This document shows, piece by piece, positions 1 through 8,300 of a DNA stretch of 13,840 bases (positions within the stretch are counted from its first letter, which is position 1; every line of letters begins with the position of its first letter). The notes under the pieces were generated by a model. That model had not been told where the DNA came from, ran no database searches, and worked only from the letters and a program-made list of their open reading frames with translations. The position numbers were made by a program, and so were the translations under genes. This DNA comes from Gonium pectorale (lineage: Eukaryota; Chlorophyta; Chlorophyceae; Chlamydomonadales; Volvocaceae): assembly GCA_001584585.1 (NCBI GenBank), contig LSYV01000010.1, positions 1,968,747-1,982,586 on the forward strand. Reading direction: 5' to 3'.

Positions 1-179
1 CTTTCTGTGCAGGTTTCNCTTTTTTTTTGATTCCCATACCTACGCGCTGGTCGGATTGCAACCGGCATTACAAGCAACTACGAGAGGGAATCGGGTGCTT
101 CCATGCTTGCTGCCGTATCAGGCTCAGCTGCCGTACGTGCCCATTTGTCCATGCCGTCCATGCCGTGCGCGCCGTACAG
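1..179 (+). other. Probable intron 3' part upstream of the CCCH exon
   Basis: This stretch has lower GC than the exon that follows, contains a T-run (19-28) and ends in TACAG. It also contains one undetermined base, N at 18. The frame of the CCCH exon is open through it, so it could instead be coding; weaker third-position GC argues against that. An earlier CAG ends at 12 and is another possible acceptor. Confidence 0.4.
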
Positions 180-854
180 GTGGGCATGGAGGAGTACTTC
201 AAGTCGCACACGTGCGGTAAGACCTGCAAGGCGCTCGGCCTGGACGTCAAGTCGAGCCCGCTGGCGGAGCTTGCCAACATCCGCGGGCGCATCAAGCAGG
301 CCGCGCTGCGCTACCAGGCCGCCATCCTGGGAACGGAGCAGCCCGCGGGTGGGGACGGGGCCGGCGGCGACGGCAAGGCGGCCGACGATGTCAACGGCGG
401 CGGCAATGACGGCGGCGGGGCAGCGGCGGCCGTGCCGGACGTGTCGAGCGCGGAGTACATGGACGTGCTGAAGGGCTTCCTGGGGGAGTTGGTGGGAGAA
501 GACGGCAACGTGACGGAGGACGACTGCGGAGAGGGCACCGCCGCCGCCGCCGGCGGCGCTGATGACGGCGCTGGCGGCGCTGGCAGCGCTGGCGGCGCTG
601 GCGGCGCTGGCGGCGCTGGCGGCGCTGGCGGCATTGGCGGCAAGGTGCCCATCTGTCGCTACTTCAAAAGGGGCTACTGCTACGAAAACGATGAGTGTCG
701 CTTCCTGCACGTCAAGGAGGTATGCCGTAACTTTAAGAGGGGCAACTGCAGGTATGGCGACAACTGCTACAGGCTGCACGAGCAGCAGCCGGCGTCGCCT
801 TCGCCGCCGACGCCGCCGCCGACCGCGGCCAAGAGCCGGCACCGGTACAAGTAG
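180..854 (+). CDS. Tandem CCCH zinc-finger protein, 3' exon (5' partial)
   Basis: This is the last exon of a probable RNA-binding protein. Two zinc fingers lie close together near the C-terminus, both C-x7-C-x5-C-x3-H (bases 654-710 and 723-779). Each finger has a basic core, F-K-R-G, like the fingers of muscleblind and ZC3H10-type proteins, which bind single-stranded RNA. Upstream are a conserved-looking helical stretch (about 186-330, starting MEEYFKSHTCGKTC), an Ala/Gly/Asp-rich linker and a Gly-Gly-Ala repeat (about 556-648). The tail is Pro/Ser-rich and ends in a basic SRHRYK; TAG is followed at once by an in-frame TAA. I start the exon at 180 because TACAG precedes it. The same frame stays open to the window edge, but by eye only about two thirds of its third positions are G or C before 180, against a clearly higher share after, so the upstream part reads as intron. 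An ATG at 186 could alternatively be the start. The fingers are certain; the exact family and target are not. Confidence 0.75.
   Translation: MGMEEYFKSHTCGKTCKALGLDVKSSPLAELANIRGRIKQAALRYQAAILGTEQPAGGDGAGGDGKAADDVNGGGNDGGGAAAAVPDVSSAEYMDVLKGFLGELVGEDGNVTEDDCGEGTAAAAGGADDGAGGAGSAGGAGGAGGAGGAGGIGGKVPICRYFKRGYCYENDECRFLHVKEVCRNFKRGNCRYGDNCYRLHEQQPASPSPPTPPPTAAKSRHRYK
556..648 (+). repeat. GGCGCTGGC-type coding minisatellite
   Basis: Imperfect tandem units of about 9 bases (GGCGCTGGC and variants with GAT, AGC or ATT) sit in the linker of the CCCH protein and encode Gly-Gly-Ala/Ser repeats just before the first finger. The repeat keeps the reading frame because its unit is a multiple of three, so copy-number change would only lengthen or shorten a flexible linker. 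Confidence 0.8.
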
Positions 855-1688
855 TAATCCGACACAGCACGGTAGTGACAACGGTTGCCACGCATTGGGG
901 CGGCTAGCGGAAAGGATGGGTGGTGCTTCAAAGCGCACCGTTAATGCATACATCTCGTCGCACAGTCGCTGGGAGCACGCCGCTTCTTTCTCTTCGCGTC
1001 GTGACCGCCGTGGCAGTCTGCGCGTTGTGTGCGAACACTTACACGGTCATCACAGGCAGCAGAGGGTAGTCCGTCGTGAGTACGGCGGCCACCGCTGATG
1101 GGCGGTGGTGGCCCTTGAGAGAGGGCGGGCCCCAATGGGCGGCGTACGGGGGAGGAAGGGCCCGACCCACCGGATCCCAGCATCAGGCCAATGGCATATA
1201 CAATGCGGTGCCTGCAATGCCGCGGGTTTCATCTTGCCACGCGCTGGCGGGGTTGACGGGCGGCAGCTGGGGCTGTACATAATCGTAGGTTACATCGCTC
1301 GCCCGCACACGGAGTCTGTGCTGCGGCTGCGCCGTGTAGGTGCATGCAGTTGGATGCGGTAGGCTTCGAGCAGGTGCGGCTTCGGAAGACGACGGTTGTT
1401 GTTTTTGCGATGGCCGACTTTTGCTCTTCTGGCGGCCGCCAGCAGCTCGGGCACGCACGGTGTCGCTGCCAGCACGGTGAGGGGGGCCGCGTGATGCGAT
1501 GCGGCCGCTGCTAGCCAGCTGCATCATCCGAGGCACAGGTGTGGGCTGTGGCACCTGTAGCGCAGAGGCGGTGCGGACAATGTGGAGGGGCAGTCGGGTA
1601 GGGCTCAGGCAGGCCGGCCCAATCCCGCGTCACGGCACTGCGGGCTCTGTGAGTGCAGTAATGGAAGTGTAGGGTACTTTATGCTAGC
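855..1688. other. Intergenic or 3' UTR, no gene seen
   Basis: Downstream of the CCCH stop codon I see no coding frame with coherent composition. The first part is likely 3' UTR. No plus-strand TGTAA, the usual volvocine polyadenylation signal, occurs before 2454-2458, so the transcript end is not placed. Open frames on both strands here are Arg-, Gly- or Ser-rich by-products of high GC. Confidence 0.5.
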
Positions 1689-1768
1689 AGGTTACAGGTT
1701 ACAGGTTACACGTCCGTCAAAGCCGGGGGGGCCATGGACGAATTGCGAATATTGGGGGGTGGGGGAGC
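1689..1768 (-). mobile_element. Retroelement copy 1, strongly 5'-truncated
   Basis: About 80 bases match the copies at 2933 and 13584. Read on the minus strand it ends in three TGTAACC-type units (AGGTTAC on plus, 1689-1709). The match begins with the segment encoding the last residues of the element's protein and stops abruptly at 1768, where the other copies continue. A common 3' end with different 5' ends is the pattern left by target-primed reverse transcription of non-LTR retrotransposons. GCTAGC occurs at 1683-1688 and again at 1780-1785, which might be a target duplication if about 11 unrelated bases lie at the 5' junction; that is weak. Confidence 0.65.
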
Positions 1769-2932
1769 TATCGCACGGAGCTAGCTTGTGCGCAGTACTC
1801 CGTTTGCGCCCGGACAATAGTGCCAATGTGCCATTAGTGAGGTACGGTTCGCCTACTGTCACTGGATCCGGAGCGGCTAGACGCTTACGCAAGGCCCAAA
1901 GGTTACATGTACCCGTCGAAGCCTGTGCGGCCATGGGTTATTAGATTGTGGCGTGTGACGTACGCAAGGCAGCTGGAACACGTACGCTGTCATAGCGGCC
2001 GCCGCAAAGGCTGGGGTCGGGTGCTGCGGTTGCTCTGCGGTATCCTGCGTCATTACAGCACATGAATGTGTTCACTGTGACCGCACGCCGTCGAAGCCCC
2101 TGTTTGAGACCCTGGTCCCCGCATCGGCAGCAGGCGAGACCCGCGCGTATATTCTGTATTGTTCAGCCGTGCAGGTTGTCACGATCTGATTGGATGGGGC
2201 ATCGGAGGTGCGCGACTGCGTTAGGGTCCTTGCTCCTGCAAGGGAATACCGGTACGGCATGTGCACTGGAGCGCGCGCTGAGATGTGCGCATATGTGCCG
2301 TACCTGCAGCCGTACGAAATCTTTGGGATTTTCCTGATGTGCATGCTCCGGGTCCCGAGGAGGTACTTGCATGCGCCGAAGGGCGCGTTGCAGTGCGACC
2401 TGATATGACTTAAACCCGTGCAACTTGTGAACCGCCTTGAGGTATAATCATCATGTAATGGGCCGGCTGCTGCTGCTGCTGTGGGACCTGCTCGCCAGCT
2501 GTCGTAACGCAGCGGCGTTGCAATGGCTGAAGCTTGTGTTGGTGTACGTGCCGTGCTCTGGGACCTCCGTACCCTTGACGATGATAACTTCATCTGGACC
2601 ATGCCGCCTGCGTCGTTTTTTGCTTGCATCAAGCAAGTAACGCAGGATTGTCGTGATGCGGTGGGATGCGGTGGGGACCAGCGCTTCGGTGGTTCCCTAA
2701 ACCGGGAGGGCAGTTTATCGGGCGCCTCCTGTGTTCCTCGCGCTCCTGTAACATTAGCCACAGAACAAAGGAAGGCCACGGCTCCATCATCGGCGGGTGC
2801 CAGGCCGGTTTCAGCAGCCCACCGTGCCACGCCTTGGTGGTGGTGGGGAGGTTCAATCAACAGATTCGCATGGCGGGTGGCCGTTGCGGCCGGCCAACAG
2901 GCGGCGCGCCTTGGCTGGCGGCATCACTATGC
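1769..2932. other. Intergenic, no gene seen
   Basis: Apart from the possible old element fragment near 1901-1936 and a short CTG run near 2467-2482, I see nothing recognisable. Open frames on both strands have mixed composition and no domain. A TGTAA occurs at 2454-2458 and another near 2746, but no plus-strand gene ends nearby. Confidence 0.45.
1901..1936 (-). repeat. Possible diverged relative of the retroelement 3' end
   Basis: GGTTACA followed by a run ending in GGCCATGG aligns to the start of the three clear copies with roughly three quarters of bases matching and a small gap. There is one tail unit only. It could be an old copy or a chance match in GC-rich DNA. Confidence 0.25.
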
Positions 2933-3203
2933 AGGTTACAGGTTACACGTCCGTCAAAGCCGGGGGGTAGAGGGTTGGAAGGCATTCTCAAAGCCGGGGG
3001 GGGGGGGCATGGACGAATTGCGAATATTGGGGTGGGGGAGCGGGTTATGGTCCTCGTCTCTTCCCCGCTTCAGCGCCTGACGCCGAAGTATGGCGTGCCT
3101 GGTATCCCAGACAGCCTGTAGTTAGGATCCTACCGCAGCTGGCGGGGCCTCCTTCATAATGGTAATCATGTTGCGATGCCTAAAGCCCAAAGCAGTCTCG
3201 AAT
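2933..3203 (-). mobile_element. Retroelement copy 2, 5'-truncated and inactive
   Basis: This copy of about 270 bases matches the one at 13584-13840 nearly base for base (by eye above 90 percent outside indels) and then diverges after CGAAT. Two AGGTTAC units mark its 3' end (2933-2946). It is dead in two ways. Relative to the other copy, a Tyr codon has become TAA (plus-strand TTA at 3122-3124). An extra stretch of about 30 bases, with a longer G-run, also changes the frame near the C-terminus (about 2965-3010). TATGCA flanks it on both sides (2928-2933 and 3203-3208), a candidate 6-bp target-site duplication. Confidence 0.75.
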
Positions 3204-3705
3204 ATGCACTACCGGTAACCGCACTCTGGACAGCCCGTCCGTCATTGATTGCCGAAGCCCACTTGACTTTTTACCGCTGATCGGCAGACTGTGCAAGCGC
3301 CGGCGCCTGGGAACAGGCAGGCTGGCAGGCGGGCAGGCTGGCGGGCAGGCAGACAGGCAGGCAGGCAGACAGACTGACCGACGGAGGGAGGGCGACAGAA
3401 TCCAATTGATTGCTGCTCGCGTTGGTTCGCGGGAGGCTTCGTGTGGAGCGGGGCGCCTGCTGGAGCATGCACGCACGGTGCTGGAGCGTGCATCTGGGAG
3501 GCTGCACCTGGCAAGACATCGTCGGACGTTGACGGCCAACCATGCACCCAAGCCCTGGTAAGACGGCAGTAATGGAAGACGCCGGCAGACACGCGCAGCA
3601 GGCATGCCGTGGGGAGGGGGGAGTCCGGTCGGGGCAGGAATCGATATGGCGTGGCGTGGCGGGGCGGGCGGGCGGACGAGCTCCTGTACAGGCTTCCGTA
3701 CGAGC
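3204..3705. other. Intergenic, no gene seen
   Basis: Apart from the microsatellite at 3311-3375 no structure is evident. The long minus-strand open frames here owe their length to the tetranucleotide repeat. A GTGGC/GGCGG-rich patch lies at about 3646-3675, just before the tentative small gene. Confidence 0.4.
3311..3375. repeat. GGCA-type tetranucleotide microsatellite
   Basis: A run of imperfect GCAG/GGCA units with some GACA and GGCG variants. On the minus strand it gives open frames rich in Cys-Leu-Pro-Ala repeats, which are artefacts of the repeat rather than protein evidence. Confidence 0.75.
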
Positions 3706-4362
3706 ATGCCCGTCCTAGGTCCGTCTTACGCGCCCTTCCAGCAGGTGAGGTATCGAGCGACATCAGGACTCACTGCGGAGCAGGAAGTATGGCGCATGAG
3801 GCCTAGAGGCCAGCTGGCGTCCACCGTACGCTCCGAACTACGGCATCTTTACTGCATCCCGCACAGCACCTCCTACTGCTGAACGAGCCAGGCCTGGTCG
3901 TACCCCATGGCAAGGCGTGCAGCCCATCACGCCCTGAAACAAGGTGGCATACCCACATCGCCGGGGTGACACACCCATACACACGGCATGTCGATGCGTG
4001 CCCACGTTGGGCAGCACACGATTTGAATTACCCACGTAGCCTACGCAGTGTGACGGACACGTACCGTATGCTGTTCAGCGGCGGCGCTGCCTGCAAAACC
4101 CCTGTTGCTGCGTGGGTTGCGGCTGGAACAGCAACACGTAGGGGCCGATGCAGCCGGACATAATCGGGCGTGCGTGGGGGCGACATGGGTTTGTATCAAG
4201 TCACCTGCCTCAGCGGCAGCCTGCCCGTTGCAGCCCCTGCGGAGCACGCCCGCGGCGACCTTTGGTGTGATGACGCAGCTCGGCCCCAGAACCTTGGACG
4301 AGCGTGTTGCCAGACCATCCCCTTTTCGCAAACCATGGGGTTACGACGAAGAGGATCTCTAG
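3706..4362 (+). CDS. Tentative two-exon gene for a 55-residue protein
   Basis: Exon 1 runs 3706-3744 from an ATG and begins MPVLGPSYAPFQQ. It ends in CAG followed by GTGAGG, a strong donor. Exon 2 runs 4234-4362 after an acceptor in GTTGCAG. Both junctions fall between codons, and the join gives a 55-residue product ending KPWGYDEEDL then TAG. Third positions are G or C in roughly two thirds to three quarters of codons, weaker than in the main gene. There is no signal peptide or membrane segment; the C-terminal half is charged and ends acidic. I do not recognise the protein. Exon 1 may continue upstream from an acceptor in TGTACAG at about 3686-3692, and a further exon may lie in the 489-nt intron. 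No TGTAA follows the stop within the next kilobase. It could be a chance combination. Confidence 0.3.
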
Positions 4363-5320
4363 GAGCTCAAGCTACGCACCTCCTGTCTCTATGTTTCGCA
4401 GATCATTGTGCCGCCGAGTCTGACCCGGTTTCACTCACAAAGCGCGGCTTTGACTTTGTTTGCTGACTGTTGACCGGGACCCCCCTCAAAAGCCGTTTTC
4501 TGACCGTGTTCTGCGAAAAGCTGGGGTACCGGCTACGATCAGCCGGCGGTAAGGTCTGCGCTCTGAAGGAAGGCTGCTCACTGCTTTTCAGCCTGGCTGT
4601 TGCGCCTGGTGCATAGGTGATGCTGATCGCGATGAGGCTAACCTGAGGCATGGAAGGCGACTGGTGGCGAAGAACTCGCGTGAGTTTTCGAGGCGCGCTC
4701 CGGAACGATTTCGAGGACGCGCATCTGTCTGGTGTGATGAATTTGGGATACGGTGTTTTAAGCAGCAGTTGCTTAGCCTTTTACGCCTTCCGAGCCGGCG
4801 GAAAGCTGCCTGCGCCGGATCTTGTCGATGCTAGGGTGCGAGGATGAACCACGGGTCGCTGGACGCGATCGTCAGCTCAAGCCCGCAGATCACACCGCGC
4901 GCTCTCGGATCTTTCGCGTTCAGCCGAAGCTTGCGTAGAATTGCAACTACATCAGGTCGTTTTGCAGCGAAGCGCCTAACCTGCCGCCCTCCCGCAGCGC
5001 CAGTAAACCGCGCCGAGTCTGCTGAGCCGGACCGCGCGCCTTGACGGCGATGAGGCCATCTCCTCACTGCATTGCCATGCCGGTATAACCCTGCGCACAA
5101 ACACTCTCGTTCCGACCCGACAATCGCCCAAACCTCCGCCGCAGTAGCCGGTTGACACCGTCGTCCATACCAGATAGGGAGCGTCCGAGGAGATACTCAG
5201 TTTGGACTCAACCGCTGGAACGCCGGGCTCCTAACAAGACGACCGTTTGCACCGGGGCAGCGGCGCCCTCGCAAGGCCAGCACCGGGACCGGGACCGACG
5301 CCGACAGCATCCCTTCGACG
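4363..5320. other. Intergenic and 5' flank of the main gene, lower GC
   Basis: Between the tentative small gene and the main start codon the sequence is visibly less GC-rich, with T-runs and TTTCG/TTTTG patches, and has no convincing coding frame. The part nearest 5321 is likely promoter and 5' UTR. In the frame of the main gene it is open from about 5156 but contains no ATG before 5321. Confidence 0.5.
5084..5088 (+). promoter_or_regulatory. TATA-like box upstream of the main gene
   Basis: TATAA within CGGTATAACC lies about 235 bases before the proposed ATG at 5321, which would leave a 5' UTR of about 200 bases. It is a short motif in a lower-GC region and could be chance. Confidence 0.25.
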
Positions 5321-8300
5321 ATGCAGCAACAGCGACCAGACCAGTACCAGTACCGCAGCCAACAGGGCGGCCCCCAGCCGCCCAGCGCCGGCGGTGGCAG
5401 CGGCGCCGAGCAGCAGCAGGCGCCTCAGCCGTGGCCGCCGCCGCAGCAGCAGCAGCAGCTCCCCTTCCAGGACCAGCAACAGCGGCAGCCGGCACCACCG
5501 CCGTCGCAACCGCAACAACAGCTGCAGTTCGCCAGGTACGGACAGTACCCGGGCCAGGGGTTCGAACGGCCCCAACCGGGTAACGCCGGCGGCTCTGGGC
5601 CGCCGCCACTAGACTTCCGACGGCCGCCAGCAGGCGCCAACGCTGGCGCTGGCGGCGGCCAAGACGGGGGTGGTGCTAGCGGTGAGGTTGCAGCAGGCGA
5701 TGCAGCAGCAGCCGGCGGTGCCGCCGGCGGGGAGGTGGGCCGCAGGTACCGGTACGACCCCATCGTATCGGCGTACGAACAGACAGCGTACGGCGGCGGC
5801 AGGACGCTGCCGCCGCCGGCCGGCGGCGGCAGCAGTGGAGGTGGCGGCGGCGCTGCCGACCGCGCATGGCACGGCTGGGCTGCTGAGGGGCTGGACGGCA
5901 CATTCGGCCGCGGTGAGCCGCAGCAGCGGCCAATGGCGTCTCAGTACCAGCAGCAGCAGGAACAACAGCGACAACAGCAGCAGCCGGGCTTGGGTAGACA
6001 GATTGATATGGAGCGGCGGCAGCGCGAGGAGCAGCTCTTCCAACAGCTGTACCACCAGCCGCCGTCCGCCTCCCCCGGATCGTCGCAGCCGCCGCTAGAC
6101 GGCCAGCCGCCGCCAGCGACCCACGGGTCGGCGCCGCAGCCGCCGCACCCGCAACCGCCGCTGCGGTGGGCGCAGTCGCTGCAGGCGCTGCGGAGCGACC
6201 TGGCGCGGGCAGCGGCGGCAGTGCAGCAGCTGGACCTGCAGGTGGGGTCGGTGGGGTCGGGGCAGCGGGGCGTGTTGCCTGTCCATCCTCTCTGCGGCAT
6301 GTGATCCAAACACCGAAACTACTCACTGCTGTTTAGGGTTACCGCGTGCCGAACCGGGGCAATGTGCACGGTTGCGTCGACATCTAGATGAACATGTGGG
6401 TTGATCAAACATGAGTAATTACGTCGAGCGCGTGGCCGCAGGGCGGGCAGCAGGGCGGCGCAGGCACCGCGGCGCGCACGCGCGCGCGCATGCAGTCGCA
6501 GCTGGCGGGCTGGCAGATGGAGCTGGCGCTCATGTGGGCGGCCGAGGTGGTCACCACCGACCAGGTACACACGCGGTGCGCCGTACGGTCGTACGGTCGG
6601 TGCATGTACGCGAGCCGTACTTCCGCACATGCTGCTGTATGCAGCGGGCCCGTGACGACTAGCGTGTGCAGAGTCAGCTGCGGGGTTGTGTGCCCGTGTT
6701 GGGGGATGGGATGGCGGGTCCTTTCGTGTCGGTCGTCCGGTTTGCTCCCCACCCTTCATTCTCCCGCCCTCCCTTGCACGACGGCACCGCGCGTCCCTCC
6801 GTTGATGAGTATGTGTCCCGCGCTCGCCCGCCCGGCTCCCCCGCCCCCCTCCCGCCGCGTCGTGACATACCTCTCGTACGAGCATGCAACAGCCTGCGTG
6901 CCCCCGCCCCGCAATCTAATGCCTGCCCTCCATGCCCGCGGCCATAGGCAGGAAGCGTAGACACCTATGTCCCGGCACCAACGCACAACCCCTTAAATCG
7001 GGCGTCAACGCGCCATTACAACGCCCACAACCACCCTTCCGCTCTTTTGCGGCTCTTAACCCGCCGCCACTTCTCCTGGACTCGTCATCGCACCGCGCCG
7101 TACTCTGTACCGCCTTGCCTCCCGCAACCACCTGACCGCACCGCCTCCCTGTCGTACACCACACATACCGTACTCCGTATCGCAGTACGGCGGGCCTGCC
7201 GGCGAGGTGGCGCGCTTCACGCTCATGCCCACCAGCAGCGACTGCCTGGGCGCGCCGCCGCCCATCACGGTGGACGTGCTGCCCAGCTTTGAGCTCTACA
7301 TGACGCCGCTGGGCGGCCAGCCGCAGCTGCTGACGGCGGCGGGCGCGGCGGAGGCGGGCACGGTGGAGGCGGGCGCGGCGCTACGCGTGGAGGGGCTGGA
7401 GGCGCTGCAGGCGGTGCTCAAGACGCTGGGGGAGAAGGTGCGCGGATGTGGAACCTGGGATGCTTGGAATCTTGAACCGGAGAGTGAAATCTGGATCTGG
7501 TTTCATTTGCTGGGCTTCAGGAGTACGGACACCTGACTGCGGCGCGGAGGGATGTGGGGGTGCTCCTGGGGGGGGGGGGGCCGCGGGACGGGAAGGCGAG
7601 GCGACTGTGTATTGGGGATGGGGAATGGGGGCACGGAGCATTGGGAGCCCATTGGGAGCGCCTGTGGGTGAGCACTGGGTGGCATGGTAAGGCGGTATGT
7701 ATCGCAAGCTGGTCACCGGCGGGCGGCGTGGTGCGGGCCGCGAGCTTCGCGACCAGTGACATGGCCGGGGAGCGAGAGACAGATCACGGAAGCATGTAGC
7801 CACGGTGTGTGCTGGTTGTATGACACGGTAACAGCTTTGACGCTAGCTTACGGGGCGAGTCACCGCACTCATCGCCGTCCCAACCGCAGTTCTCGCCAGC
7901 GCCGATGAGGGTGGAGGCCGCCAGCGGCGCCGCCGCCACCGCTGGCGCCGGCGGCGCCGGCGGCGGTTTCAAGGACGACGGCGACAACCAGGACGACGAC
8001 TGGGGCAGCGTGACGGGGGAAGATTCGAGCAGCGAGGGCAACACGGAGGAGCCCCAAGTCGCGACGGAGGGCCCTATCGGTGGCGGTGGCGCCGGCGGCG
8101 GCCAGCCGCTGGCGCAGCAGCCACCCATGGGACCGCAGCCGCCCTCAGCACCGACACTAGAGCAGCCACTAGCTGCCACTGCCGGCGGTGGTAATGGTGG
8201 CAGCGGCGGTGTTACCGTCGAGGTCAAGGCCGAGCCAGGGACTCGGATTCCGCCTGCGCCTGCGCCGCAAGACGTGGCTTTGCCCGCCCAGACGGCGACG

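Noticed and set aside
78..953. Minus-strand open frame of 291 codons opposite the CCCH exon
   Set aside because: Its Arg-run and Ala-Ser repeat are the reverse reading of the GGC/CCG repeats of the plus-strand gene; no domain is present, and the plus frame has two clear zinc fingers.
3180..3763. Minus-strand frames with repeated Cys-Leu-Pro-Ala
   Set aside because: They are produced by the tetranucleotide microsatellite and have no sensible composition outside it.
4650..4847. Plus-strand 65-codon frame beginning MEGDWWRR
   Set aside because: It lies in lower-GC intergenic sequence, with no splice context or recognisable motif.
7905..7907. ATG at 7905 as an independent gene start
   Set aside because: It is 15 bases after a good acceptor and in phase with the upstream exons, so an internal Met is simpler.
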